Of a stretch of 64,000 bases of DNA, positions 1 through 8,902 are shown piece after piece. Each line of letters starts with the position of its first letter. Within the stretch, counting starts at the first letter, position 1. Both the position numbers and the translations under genes were made by a program. The notes under the pieces were generated by a model. The model was not told where the DNA came from, did no database searches, and worked only from the letters and a program-made list of their open reading frames with translations. This DNA is from Sulfuriferula sp047300855 (GTDB taxonomy: Bacteria > Pseudomonadota > Gammaproteobacteria > Burkholderiales > Sulfuriferulaceae), in assembly GCF_047300855.1 (NCBI RefSeq), contig NZ_CP170197.1, positions 310,001-374,000 of the forward strand, read 5' to 3'.

Positions 1-1405
1 CGTTCAGCTGCTGCGGATTGGCTTTGCCCTTCATGGCCTTCATCGCCTGGCCGACAAAAAAGCCGAACATCTTGTCCTTGCCGCTGCGGTATTCGGCGGC
101 CTGATTGGGATTGGCGGCGAGAATGGCATCGACAATGGCTTCGATCGCGCCGCTGTCGGACACCTGTTTCAAGCCGCGCGCCTCGATAATCGCATCCACT
201 TCGCCCTCACCCTGCCAGAGCGCTTCGAAGACTTCCTTGGCCAGCTTGCCGGACAGCGTGCCATCGGTGATGCGTTGTATCAGTGCAGCGAGCTGGCGGC
301 TGGATACCGGACTGTCGGCGATGTCGAGTTCGTTGCGGTTGAGTGCGGCCGACAGGTCGCCCATCACCCAGTTGGCGCAGGTTTTGGCCTCGCCACCCAC
401 TGCCGCCACCAGCGCTTCGTAATAGGCGGCGAGCGCCTTGCTGGCAGTGAGCAGGCCGGCATCGTAAACGGGCAGGCCATACTGCGTCACAAAACGGCTG
501 CGCATCGCTTCCGGCAATTCCGGCATGGCGGCGCGCGTGCGTTCTATCCATTCCTCGGAAATCACCAGCGGCAGCAGATCCGGGTCGGGGAAATAGCGGT
601 AGTCGTGCGCGTCTTCCTTGCTGCGCATGGTGCGGGTTTCGTTGCGATCCGGGTCGTACAGGCGAGTTTCCTGGCGGACGACACCCCCATCCTCGATGAT
701 CTCGATCTGGCGTCGCGCCTCGTATTCGATAGCGTGTTCCAGGAAGCGGAACGAGTTGAGGTTCTTGATTTCGCAGCGCTTGCCGAGCTCGGTCTCGCCC
801 ATGCGGCGCACCGAGACGTTGGCGTCGCAACGGAAGCTGCCTTCCTGCATGTTGCCGTCGCAGATTCCCAGCCATACCACCAGGCTGTGCAATGTTTTGG
901 CGTAGGCCACGGCTTCGGCCGAGCCGCGCATGTCGGGCTCGGAAACGATCTCCAGCAACGGCGTGCCGGCGCGGTTCAGGTCGATGCCGGTCATGCCGTG
1001 AAAGTCTTCGTGCAGCGACTTGCCGGCGTCTTCTTCGAGGTGGGCGCGGGTGATGCGGACGGTTTTTTCAGTCTCGCCGACCTGGATCGTGAGGCTGCCG
1101 CCTTCCACCACCGGCAGTTCCATCTGGCTGATCTGGTAGCCCTTGGGCAAGTCCGGGTAAAAGTAGTTTTTGCGCGCGAACACCGAGCGGCGGCTGATAT
1201 GCCCGCCGATGGCCAGGCCGAGTTGTACCGCACGTTCTACCGCGCCCCTGTTCAGCACCGGCAGCACGCCGGGCAGGGCGATATCCACCGCGCATGCCTG
1301 GGTGTTGGGTGCCGCGCCAAAGGCGGTGCTGGCCCCGGAGAAGATTTTGGAGCGGGTGGAGAGCTGGGTGTGAATCTCAAGCCCGATGACGATTTCCCAT
1401 TGCAT
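1..1405 (-). CDS. gatB: Aspartyl/glutamyl-tRNA amidotransferase subunit B (3' end cut by window edge)
   Basis: GatB binds the misacylated tRNA and carries out the ATP-dependent transamidation of Glu-tRNA(Gln) or Asp-tRNA(Asn) in the cytoplasmic GatCAB complex. The reverse-strand frame opens at the ATG at 1405 with MQWEIVIGLEIHTQL, the family's N-terminal signature, and stays open to base 1 (about 468 residues visible), so only a short C-terminal part is missing. Other family landmarks are KNYFYPDLPKGYQISQ near residue 85, RAGTPLLEIVSEPD near 150 and DYRYFPDPDL near 265. The visible C-terminal part carries the YqeY-like tail domain. It follows gatC and gatA in the same direction, separated from gatA by a 91-bp gap that holds an inverted CACAGAG repeat. 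Identification is secure. Confidence 0.97.
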   Translation of the reverse strand, partial: MQWEIVIGLEIHTQLSTRSKIFSGASTAFGAAPNTQACAVDIALPGVLPVLNRGAVERAVQLGLAIGGHISRRSVFARKNYFYPDLPKGYQISQMELPVVEGGSLTIQVGETEKTVRITRAHLEEDAGKSLHEDFHGMTGIDLNRAGTPLLEIVSEPDMRGSAEAVAYAKTLHSLVVWLGICDGNMQEGSFRCDANVSVRRMGETELGKRCEIKNLNSFRFLEHAIEYEARRQIEIIEDGGVVRQETRLYDPDRNETRTMRSKEDAHDYRYFPDPDLLPLVISEEWIERTRAAMPELPEAMRSRFVTQYGLPVYDAGLLTASKALAAYYEALVAAVGGEAKTCANWVMGDLSAALNRNELDIADSPVSSRQLAALIQRITDGTLSGKLAKEVFEALWQGEGEVDAIIEARGLKQVSDSGAIEAIVDAILAANPNQAAEYRSGKDKMFGFFVGQAMKAMKGKANPQQLN

Positions 1406-1421
1406 AGTTTCAGCCCTTTTT

Positions 1422-1490
1422 GCCACAGAGGGCACAGAAGCCACAGAGGAATCGAAATGCCAACTCTGTGTTCTCTGTGATCTCCGTGGC
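1422..1490. repeat. CACAGAG inverted-repeat element, copy 1
   Basis: The gatA-gatB gap holds a 69-bp element whose ends are inverted: GCCACAGAG on the left and CTCCGTGGC on the right, with further CACAGA / TCTGTG units inside each arm. Elements with the same terminal pattern occur at 48052-48222 and 54291-54405. It is non-coding and could fold into a long hairpin in the gatA-gatB transcript. Confidence 0.75.
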
Positions 1491-1496
1491 TGAGAT

Positions 1497-2951
1497 CTAA
1501 ATTGTATTCGGCATACGCGTATGCCAGTCTGTCGCCAGCTGGTATTGATGGGCGACGCCGAGCATTTTCGCCTCGGCAAAGTAGTTGCCGATGATCTGCA
1601 GGCCCACCGGACGGCCGTTGGCGCCGAAGCCGCACGGCACCGACATGCCCGGCAGCCCGGCGAGATTGACGGCGATGGTGTAAATGTCGGACAGATACAT
1701 GGATACCGGGTCGTCGGCTTTTTCGCCGAAGTTGAACGCGGTGTCGGGTGTGGTCGGCCCCATGATGACGTCGCATTGCTGGAACGCGGCGTCGAAGTCC
1801 TGCGCGATCAAACGGCGGATTTTTTGTGCTTGCAGATAGTAAGCGTCGTAATAGCCGTGGCTCAATACGTAAGTGCCGATCATGATGCGGCGTTTGACTT
1901 CGCTGCCGAAGCCTTGCGCGCGGGTTTTCTGGTACATGTCGGTGAGGTCGGTGTAATCCGGCGCACGGTAGCCGTAGCGCACGCCGTCGAAGCGCGACAG
2001 GTTGGTGGACGCTTCCGCAGGGGCGAGCACGTAGTACACCGGGATCGATAGCTGCGTGTTGGGCAGCGAAATGTCCACCGTGGTGGCGCCGAGCTTGCGG
2101 TATTCGGCCAGCGCGGCTTCCACCGCTGCGCCCACGTCGGCGCTCAATCCTTCGGCGAAATATTCGCGTGGCAGGCCGATTTTCAACCCGGCCAGCGGTT
2201 GCTCCAGATCGCGTGTGTAGTCCTGGGCCGGGCGTTCCAGGCTGGTCGAGTCGCGTTCGTCGAAGCCCGCCATCACGTTCATCAGCAGCGCGCAGTCTTC
2301 GGCGGACTTGGCCATCGGGCCGGCCTGGTCGAGGCTGGAGGCGAAGGCAATCATGCCGTAGCGCGACACCACGCCGTAGGTGGGTTTCAGGCCGGTAATG
2401 CCGGTCAGCGCGGCGGGCTGGCGGATCGACCCGCCGGTGTCGGTGCCGGTGGCGGCAGGCACCAGGCGCGCCGCCACCGCCGCTGCCGAGCCGCCGCTGG
2501 AACCGCCGGGAACGGCATTTGCGTCCCACGGGTTTTTCACCGTGCCGAAATACGAGGTTTCGTTGGAAGAGCCCATGGCGAACTCGTCCATGTTGGTCTT
2601 GCCCAGGCTGACCATGCCCGCTGCCTTGAACTGGCTGACAACATGGGCGTCATAGGGCGCGATGAAATTATCCAGCATTTTCGAGCCGCAGGTGGTGCGC
2701 CAGCCGTCGGCGCAGAAGATGTCCTTATGCGCGATGGGGATGCCGGTGAGCGGCGCGGCACTGCCGGCGGCGATGCGGGCGTCGGCAGCGCGGGCCTCCG
2801 CCAGCGAAATTTCCGCGTTGAGCGTGACAAAGGCGTTGAGTGCCGGATTGTGCGCCCGGATGCGTTCCAGGTAGCTTTGCGTCAGCTCCAGACTGGAGGT
2901 TTTTTTCCCGGCCAGCAGCGCGGCGAGTTGTTTCAGGCTTGCGTTGATCAT
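1497..2951 (-). CDS. gatA: Aspartyl/glutamyl-tRNA amidotransferase subunit A
   Basis: GatA is the glutaminase of the GatCAB complex: it releases ammonia from glutamine and channels it to GatB. The 484-residue length is normal for the family. The amidase-signature triad is visible: Lys in PIAHKDIF near residue 76, the glycine/serine-rich PGGSSGGSAAAVAA segment near 150, and the Ser of GTDTGGSIRQPA near 174. The C-terminal part contains the family motifs MGPTTPDTAF and GLPVGLQIIG (seen here as GRPVGLQIIG). The start follows gatC by 9 bp, consistent with one transcript gatC-gatA-gatB. Nothing is unusual in the sequence. Confidence 0.98.
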   Translation of the reverse strand: MINASLKQLAALLAGKKTSSLELTQSYLERIRAHNPALNAFVTLNAEISLAEARAADARIAAGSAAPLTGIPIAHKDIFCADGWRTTCGSKMLDNFIAPYDAHVVSQFKAAGMVSLGKTNMDEFAMGSSNETSYFGTVKNPWDANAVPGGSSGGSAAAVAARLVPAATGTDTGGSIRQPAALTGITGLKPTYGVVSRYGMIAFASSLDQAGPMAKSAEDCALLMNVMAGFDERDSTSLERPAQDYTRDLEQPLAGLKIGLPREYFAEGLSADVGAAVEAALAEYRKLGATTVDISLPNTQLSIPVYYVLAPAEASTNLSRFDGVRYGYRAPDYTDLTDMYQKTRAQGFGSEVKRRIMIGTYVLSHGYYDAYYLQAQKIRRLIAQDFDAAFQQCDVIMGPTTPDTAFNFGEKADDPVSMYLSDIYTIAVNLAGLPGMSVPCGFGANGRPVGLQIIGNYFAEAKMLGVAHQYQLATDWHTRMPNTI

Positions 2952-2960
2952 GGGAGCGGA

Positions 2961-3248
2961 CTATTCAATGACTCTGGGTACCAGGTACAACCCGGCTTCG
3001 ACTTGAGGCGCAATGGCCTGGAACTTTTCGTGCTGATCGGTCTCTGTCACGGTGTCGTCGCGTAAGCGCTGACACACATCCTGGGAATGCGACATGGGTG
3101 CGACACCGGTGGTGTCCACCGCCTGCATGGCTTCGATCAAGCCGAAAATGCCGTTGAGCTGTTGTTGATAGGCCGCCGCTTCCTCTTCGGTAACGGCAAT
3201 GCGGGCAAGTAGGGCGACGCGTTTTACGTCTTGCAGGGTGAGTGACAT
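2961..3248 (-). CDS. gatC: Aspartyl/glutamyl-tRNA amidotransferase subunit C
   Basis: GatC is the small structural subunit that wraps around the GatA-GatB interface. The 95-residue protein begins MSLTLQDVKRVALLARI, typical of the family, continues with the helical EEEAAAYQQQLNGIF segment and ends with a GLYLVPRVIE tail (the family's 'VP.V' ending). It is the first gene of the minus-strand gatCAB operon. It is separated from mreB on the opposite strand by about 150 bp that must hold both divergent promoters; I could not define convincing -35/-10 pairs there. Confidence 0.97.
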   Translation of the reverse strand: MSLTLQDVKRVALLARIAVTEEEAAAYQQQLNGIFGLIEAMQAVDTTGVAPMSHSQDVCQRLRDDTVTETDQHEKFQAIAPQVEAGLYLVPRVIE

Positions 3249-3395
3249 ACAGCTTAAATCTTCACAGGAAACAAGCCTGTTAGGGTAACATATACAGATT
3301 ATGCAAGGCTAATCCTGGGTGTGCCGGACTCAACAGTCTTCGAGCCCGCGGCCTTGGCCTTAAACCTCCGATTCTACTTTAGCGGAAACACACAC

Positions 3396-4439
3396 ATGTT
3401 CGGATTTTTACGCGGTTATTTTTCTACTGACCTGGCCATTGACCTCGGCACCGCCAATACGCTGATTTATGTGCGCGGCAAGGGCATCGTGCTGGACGAG
3501 CCGTCGGTCGTGGCGATACGTCAGGACGGCGGCAGCGCCAAGAAAACCATCCAGGCAGTAGGTCTGGAAGCCAAACAGATGCTTGGGCGTACTCCGGGCA
3601 ATATCACCGCCATTCGCCCGATGAAGGACGGCGTGATCGCCGATTTCACCATCACCGAGCAGATGCTCAAGTATTTCATCAAGAAAATCCACGATACGCG
3701 CATGTTCCATCCCAGCCCGCGCATCATCATTTGCGTGCCGTGCGGCTCCACCCAGGTGGAGCGGCGCGCCATTCGCGAATCGGCGATCGGCGCCGGGGCG
3801 CGTCAGGTTTATCTGATCGAGGAACCGATGGCGGCAGCGATAGGTGCCGGCCTGCCGGTGGCGGAAGCGACCGGTTCGCTGGTAGTGGACGTCGGCGGCG
3901 GCACCACCGAAGTCGGCGTGATTTCGCTGGGCGGCATCGTCTATGCCTCATCGGTGCGGGTGGGCGGCGACAAATTCGACGAAGCCATCATCAATTACAT
4001 CCGTCGCAATTACGGCATGCTGATCGGTGAAGCCACCGCGGAGAACATCAAGAAGGGCATCGGCTCGGCCTTTCCCGGCTCCGAAGTGCGCGAAATGGAA
4101 GTCAAGGGACGCAATCTGGCGGAAGGCATTCCGCGCAGCTTCACCATCTCCAGCAATGAAATCCTCGAGGCGCTCACCGATCCGCTTAACAATATCGTGA
4201 GTGCAGTGAAATCGGCACTGGAACAGACCCCGCCCGAATTGGGCGCCGACATCGCCGAAAAAGGCATGGTGCTGACCGGTGGCGGTGCGTTGCTGCGCGA
4301 CCTGGATCGCCTGTTGATGGAAGAAACCGGCCTGCCGGTGATTGTTGCCGAGGATCCGCTTACCTGCGTGGTGCGCGGCTCAGGCCGCGCGCTGGAGGAA
4401 ATGGACAGACTCGGTGCGGTATTCGCCCAGGATACCTGA
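3396..4439 (+). CDS. mreB: Rod shape-determining actin-like protein MreB
   Basis: MreB polymerises on the inner face of the cytoplasmic membrane and positions the elongasome for lateral wall synthesis. The 347-residue length and sequence fit the family: N-terminal MFGFLRGYFSTDLAIDLGTANTLIYV holds the amphipathic helix and phosphate-1 loop, VVDVGGGTTEVGVISLGG is the phosphate-2 loop, and VLTGGGALLRDLDRLL is the adenosine motif. The frame is open upstream to an alternative start about 25 codons earlier, but the ATG at 3396 matches the conserved N-terminus. It heads mreB-mreC-mreD-mrdA-rodA; the gap to mreC is 63 bp. Confidence 0.98.
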   Translation: MFGFLRGYFSTDLAIDLGTANTLIYVRGKGIVLDEPSVVAIRQDGGSAKKTIQAVGLEAKQMLGRTPGNITAIRPMKDGVIADFTITEQMLKYFIKKIHDTRMFHPSPRIIICVPCGSTQVERRAIRESAIGAGARQVYLIEEPMAAAIGAGLPVAEATGSLVVDVGGGTTEVGVISLGGIVYASSVRVGGDKFDEAIINYIRRNYGMLIGEATAENIKKGIGSAFPGSEVREMEVKGRNLAEGIPRSFTISSNEILEALTDPLNNIVSAVKSALEQTPPELGADIAEKGMVLTGGGALLRDLDRLLMEETGLPVIVAEDPLTCVVRGSGRALEEMDRLGAVFAQDT

Positions 4440-4502
4440 TTTGTAATGCAGTACTGCTGTATTTCATCGCCGTTCCCAGTCATCGGAATACCTCGCTAAC
4501 GC

Positions 4503-5390
4503 ATGTCTAATCGGGATGCCCAGCTGCAACTTTTTCCGCGCGGCCCCGGCGCGGGCGCGCGGCTGCTGATTTACGTGCTGATCAGTATTGCTTTAATCGT
4601 TGCGGATACCCGCTTCAAAGTGCTGGGAAGCGCGCGCAGCGCCTTGTCGACCCTGCTTTTCCCGGTTCAGGAGGCAGTACAGGTGCCGTTGGGCATCTAT
4701 GACCGGGTCAGTGGATTTTTCGTCAATCACGCCGAATTGCAACGGGAAAATGTCGTGTTGCGCCAGCGCAACCTGGATTATGCGGGTGCCGTACTGCGTT
4801 ACCGTGATCTGGAGCAGGAAAACAGTCGTCTGCGTACCCTGCTGGGAGTCCATCAGCGCACAGCGCTGCATACCCGTCTGGCGGAAATCATTTCGGTGCC
4901 GCGAGACCCATACAGCCGCAAAATCATTGTGGACCGCGGTAGCCAGGATGGCATACGCGCCGGCCAGCCGGTGATGGATGAAATCGGTCTGCTGGGCCAG
5001 GTTACCCGTGTCTATCCCTATACCAGTGAAATTACGCTGCTCACTGATGCCGGCCAGCCGGTGCCGGTGCAAATCCAGCGCAATGGCTTGCGCGCGGTTG
5101 CCTTCGGCCAGGGTGCGGAGAACGAGATTGATGTACGTTATTTGCCGCAAAGCGCAGATATACGCATTGGCGACGTGCTGGTGACTTCCGGAATTGACGG
5201 CATCTATCCGGCCGGTTTGCTGGTGGCCACGGTTGCGCGTATTGACCATAGCGCGAACCGTGCATTTCTGCGGGTTGAATGCATACCGAAAGCGGCGATA
5301 AACAGCTATCGGCAGGTGTTGATCGTGGACAGCGTGCCCGCCAGCGCAAAGGCGCCGGCGCAGCATGCGCCTCAAGGCAAGCCAAAATGA
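4503..5390 (+). CDS. mreC: Rod shape-determining protein MreC
   Basis: MreC is a bitopic inner-membrane protein whose periplasmic domain links MreB to PBP2 and RodA. The 295 residues show a single N-terminal membrane helix (about residues 20-38, LLIYVLISIALIVADTR), then a coiled coil (about 75-115, rich in LRQRNLD and ENSRLRTLL heptads), then the beta-rich MreC core with IISVPRDPYSRKIIVDRGS and GQVTRVYPYTSEITLLTD. The stop codon overlaps the mreD start (ATGA), so the two are probably translationally coupled. Confidence 0.97.
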   Translation: MSNRDAQLQLFPRGPGAGARLLIYVLISIALIVADTRFKVLGSARSALSTLLFPVQEAVQVPLGIYDRVSGFFVNHAELQRENVVLRQRNLDYAGAVLRYRDLEQENSRLRTLLGVHQRTALHTRLAEIISVPRDPYSRKIIVDRGSQDGIRAGQPVMDEIGLLGQVTRVYPYTSEITLLTDAGQPVPVQIQRNGLRAVAFGQGAENEIDVRYLPQSADIRIGDVLVTSGIDGIYPAGLLVATVARIDHSANRAFLRVECIPKAAINSYRQVLIVDSVPASAKAPAQHAPQGKPK

Positions 5391-5908
5391 CCTTTGCCAC
5401 GCCCAAGGGGCCGACCATGCCGGTCGCGGCCAGTAACCTGCTGATTGCGATCAGCCTGCTGGCAGGTTTGGCCCTCAACCTGCTGCCCTGGATGGGTGCG
5501 GCGTTGTGGTGGCGACCCGATTTCTTATTGGTCGTCACGCTCTACTGGGTAGTGCGGCAACCGCGCAGTGTGGGCATGGGCGTGGCATGGGGTCTGGGGC
5601 TGCTCACCGATATGGCGAATGGGGGTGTGCTCGGTCAGCATGCCATGGCCTATACCGTGGCGGCGTTCGGTACATTGCTGCTGCAACGCCGCATCCTCAA
5701 TTTCAACCTGTGGCAGCAGGCATTGCAAATGTTCCCTCTGTTATTGGTCGAGCAACTCACCAGCATTGTCGCCGCCACTTTTGCCGGGCATGCCTTTAGT
5801 GGCGCTGAATATTTTCTGGCAGTTCCTAGCGGTATGTTGTTATGGCTGCCGGTTTCCCTGTTGCTGCAGTGGCCGCGTCAGGCTCCGCGTGCTGCAGATG
5901 CCCCATGA
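5387..5908 (+). CDS. mreD: Rod shape-determining membrane protein MreD
   Basis: MreD is the small polytopic membrane partner of MreC in the elongasome. From the ATG at 5387, which overlaps the mreC stop, the protein has 173 residues and about five hydrophobic segments. They include NLLIAISLLAGLALNLLPWM near the N-terminus and the family-typical WRPDFLLVVTLYWVVRQPRSVGMGVAWGLGLLTD region. An internal ATG at 5417 is an alternative start. Its end overlaps the mrdA start by ATGA, continuing the chain of coupled genes. Confidence 0.95.
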   Translation: MTFATPKGPTMPVAASNLLIAISLLAGLALNLLPWMGAALWWRPDFLLVVTLYWVVRQPRSVGMGVAWGLGLLTDMANGGVLGQHAMAYTVAAFGTLLLQRRILNFNLWQQALQMFPLLLVEQLTSIVAATFAGHAFSGAEYFLAVPSGMLLWLPVSLLLQWPRQAPRAADAP

Positions 5909-7815
5909 TCCGGCCCGCGCAACTCAGGAATTACCAGCTTGAAATAGCCGGATTTCGCAAACGAGTGACCATTGCGGCGGGGACGGTGGCGGTGTTATTC
6001 CTGCTGCTGCTGGCGCGGTTTTTTTATGTGCAGGTGCTGGAATACCAGCGCTACCATACCCTGGCGGAAAACAACCGCATCACCGTTGTGCCTACACCCC
6101 CCAATCGGGGATTGATTCTCGACCGCCACGGCGTGGTAATGGCGCACAACTACTCTGCCTACACGCTGGAACTGACGCCAAGCAAAACCGGCAACCTGGA
6201 TGACACCATCAATAAACTGGCGCAGCTGATTGAGATTACCCCCGCACAGCGCAAACGGTTTGCCAAGCTGATGGCCGAGAGCCGCAATTTTGAAACGCTG
6301 CCGCTGCGTACCCGGCTCACCGATGAAGAGGTGGCGAAGCTGGCTGCCAACCGCTATCGTTTTCCCGGCGTCGAAGTCAAAGCACGCCTGTTCCGGCAAT
6401 ACCCCCTCGGGACCGTTGCTTCGCATGTGCTTGGCTACATCGGGCGCATCAATGACGCGGACCTGAAGCAACTCGATAAAGAAGGGGTGATGGCCAACTA
6501 TCGCGGTTCGGATCACATCGGCAAAGTCGGCCTCGAGCAGAGCTACGAAACCGAACTGCATGGCGTCACGGGTTCCGAACAGGTCGAAACCGATGCGGGT
6601 GGCCATGCGATTCGCACCTTGTCGCGTATCAGCCCGATCTCCGGTAACAACCTGGTGCTGAATCTGGATAGCAAACTGGAGGCAATAGCGGAAAAGGCCT
6701 TTGGCAGTTATCGCGGTGCGCTGGTGGCCATCGACCCTAAAACCGGCGGCGTACTGGCCTTGGCCAGCACCCCCGGTTTCGATCCCAATCTGTTTGTGGA
6801 TGGTATCGATACGGCGAACTGGAATGCGCTCAACGACTCACCCGACAAACCGCTGCTCAATCGCGCCCTGCGCAGCGCTTATCCGGAAGGTTCCACCATC
6901 AAGCCGTTCATGGCGCTGGCCGGTTTGAGTTACGGGGTGCGCAAGCCCAGCGACACCATCTTCGATCCCGGTTATTTCTCGCTGCCCAACAGCAGCCATC
7001 GTTACCGCGACTGGAAAGCAGGCGGTCACGGCATGGTGGACATGCACAAATCCATCGTGCAGTCGTGTGACACTTATTACTACCGTCTTGCCAACGACCT
7101 CGGCATAGACCGCATGCACGCCTTTTTGTCCCAGTTCGGCTTCGGTAAGAAAACCGGCATCGATCTGGAAGGCGAGGTGGCGGGGGTATTGCCGTCGCGC
7201 GAATGGAAGGCCAGGCGCTCGAAACAGCCCTGGTACCCGGGCGAAACCGTCATTGCCGGTATCGGCCAGGGGTATAATCTGGTCACCCCGGTGCAACTGG
7301 CGGTTGCTACGGCTGCGCTGGCCAATGGAGGTACTGTTTATCGGCCGGAGCTGGTGCAGGCGATTATCGATAGCCGTACCGGACAGCGTCGTGTCATAGC
7401 GCCCCAAGTAATGAACCAGATCAAGATCAGTCCTGCGGATCTGCAGGTTGTGGTGTCGGCGATGGTGGATGTCACCCGTCCCGGTGGCACGGCATCGGTA
7501 GCCAATGCAGGCGCCCCCTACCTGATTGCTGCCAAGACCGGCACTGCCCAGGTGGTCGGCATCAAGCAGGGCGAGAAATACGACGCCAAACGGATCTTGG
7601 CCATCCACCGCGACCATGCGGTCTATATTGCTTTTGCGCCGGCGGATGCCCCGCGCATCGCGATAGCCGTATTGGTGGAAAACGGCATGCACGGCGGTAC
7701 CACCGCGGCCCCGATTGCGCGGGCGGTGATGGATTATTATCTGCTGGGCAAACTGCCCAAGGGCGAGGTGGTTAAAGACCCGGCCGCCGCAGAAGGAGGT
7801 ATCCATGCGGATTAG
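5905..7815 (+). CDS. mrdA: Penicillin-binding protein 2 (peptidoglycan D,D-transpeptidase)
   Basis: PBP2 cross-links new peptidoglycan during lateral elongation, working with RodA. The 636-residue protein has an N-terminal membrane anchor (about residues 22-42), a pedestal/dimerisation domain beginning with TPPNRGLILDRHG, and a C-terminal transpeptidase domain. The active-site motifs are visible: SxxK as GSTIKPF, SxN-type SCDTYYY, and KTGTAQV. The frame extends further upstream, but the ATG at 5905 overlaps the mreD stop (ATGA) and gives the usual N-terminus. The 3' end overlaps rodA by 11 bp. Confidence 0.98.
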   Translation: MIRPAQLRNYQLEIAGFRKRVTIAAGTVAVLFLLLLARFFYVQVLEYQRYHTLAENNRITVVPTPPNRGLILDRHGVVMAHNYSAYTLELTPSKTGNLDDTINKLAQLIEITPAQRKRFAKLMAESRNFETLPLRTRLTDEEVAKLAANRYRFPGVEVKARLFRQYPLGTVASHVLGYIGRINDADLKQLDKEGVMANYRGSDHIGKVGLEQSYETELHGVTGSEQVETDAGGHAIRTLSRISPISGNNLVLNLDSKLEAIAEKAFGSYRGALVAIDPKTGGVLALASTPGFDPNLFVDGIDTANWNALNDSPDKPLLNRALRSAYPEGSTIKPFMALAGLSYGVRKPSDTIFDPGYFSLPNSSHRYRDWKAGGHGMVDMHKSIVQSCDTYYYRLANDLGIDRMHAFLSQFGFGKKTGIDLEGEVAGVLPSREWKARRSKQPWYPGETVIAGIGQGYNLVTPVQLAVATAALANGGTVYRPELVQAIIDSRTGQRRVIAPQVMNQIKISPADLQVVVSAMVDVTRPGGTASVANAGAPYLIAAKTGTAQVVGIKQGEKYDAKRILAIHRDHAVYIAFAPADAPRIAIAVLVENGMHGGTTAAPIARAVMDYYLLGKLPKGEVVKDPAAAEGGIHAD

Positions 7816-8902
7816 ACGCTGGCTGCTCAGGGTGCTGTCGCATATCGATGCGCCTTTGTTGCTATTGCTGTTGACGCTGATGGTGATGAGCCTGTTCGTG
7901 CAATACAGCGCAGCCAGCCAGAGCGATGCGCGGCTCCTGTCGCATGGCCTCAATATGCTGGTGGCGTTGGGAGTGATGGTGCTGGTGGCCAATATCCCGC
8001 CCCAATATTTGCTGAGCTTGGCATTGCCGCTGTATGTGGTGGGCGTGTTGCTGCTGGTCGGCGTGGCCACGGTGGGCGAAGTCGTTAATGGTTCGCGGCG
8101 CTGGCTCAATCTTGGAGTGACGCGCATCCAGCCCTCCGAGATCATGAAAATCGCCATGCCGCTGATGCTGGCCTGGTATTTTCACCATCACGAAGCCACC
8201 CTGCGTCTCAAGGATTACGGCATCGCTGCGCTGCTGCTGGCGATACCGGTGGCGCTGGTCGCCAAACAGCCCGATCTGGGCACTGCGCTGCTGATTTCCG
8301 CATCGGGATTTTATGTGTTGTTTTTTGCCGGTCTGCCCTGGCGCATCATGCTGGGTATGCTGGCGGCGCTGGGCGCCAGCCTGCCGGTAGTGTGGCATTT
8401 TATGCATGATTACCAGCAGAAGCGCGTACTGACCCTGATTGATCCCACCCAGGACCCATTGGGAGCGGGTTACCACATTATCCAGTCCACCATCGCCATG
8501 GGTTCAGGAGGCAGCTTTGGCAAGGGCTGGTTGCAGGGCACCCAAACCCATATGGGTTTTCTGCCGGAACGCACCACGGATTTTGTCTTCGCGGTATTCG
8601 GCGAAGAGTTCGGGCTGCTTGGCAACGCGCTGCTGCTTGCCCTGTTCCTCGCCATCATTGTGCGGGGCCTGATGATCGCCGCCAGTGCGCCCACGCTGTT
8701 CGCCCGCCTGATGGCGGGCAGTTTGACGCTGGCATTTTTTACTTACGCATTCGTCAACATGGGCATGGTCAGCGGCATCCTGCCGGTAGTCGGCGTGCCG
8801 CTTCCGCTGGTCAGTTATGGCGGTACAGCGATGGTCACGGTGATGTTGGGCTTCGGCATTTTGATGAGCGTAAAGACCCATAGAAAGTTACTCAAATCAT
8901 GA
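7805..8902 (+). CDS. rodA: Peptidoglycan glycosyltransferase RodA
   Basis: RodA is the SEDS-family glycan polymerase paired with PBP2 in the elongasome. The 365 residues contain about ten membrane segments and SEDS landmarks: NGSRRWLNLGVTRIQPSEIMKI near residue 97, KQPDLGTALL near 155 (its Asp lies in the loop implicated in polymerase activity) and LPLVSYGGTAMV near the C-terminus. The start lies inside the end of mrdA, preceded by AAGGAGG around 7794-7800, an excellent ribosome-binding site. The 3' end overlaps rlpA by four bases (ATGA). Confidence 0.97.
   Translation: MRIRRWLLRVLSHIDAPLLLLLLTLMVMSLFVQYSAASQSDARLLSHGLNMLVALGVMVLVANIPPQYLLSLALPLYVVGVLLLVGVATVGEVVNGSRRWLNLGVTRIQPSEIMKIAMPLMLAWYFHHHEATLRLKDYGIAALLLAIPVALVAKQPDLGTALLISASGFYVLFFAGLPWRIMLGMLAALGASLPVVWHFMHDYQQKRVLTLIDPTQDPLGAGYHIIQSTIAMGSGGSFGKGWLQGTQTHMGFLPERTTDFVFAVFGEEFGLLGNALLLALFLAIIVRGLMIAASAPTLFARLMAGSLTLAFFTYAFVNMGMVSGILPVVGVPLPLVSYGGTAMVTVMLGFGILMSVKTHRKLLKS

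Noticed and set aside
4449..4458. GCAGTACTGC palindrome after mreB as terminator
   Set aside because: No loop and no T-tract; mreC follows closely in the same operon.
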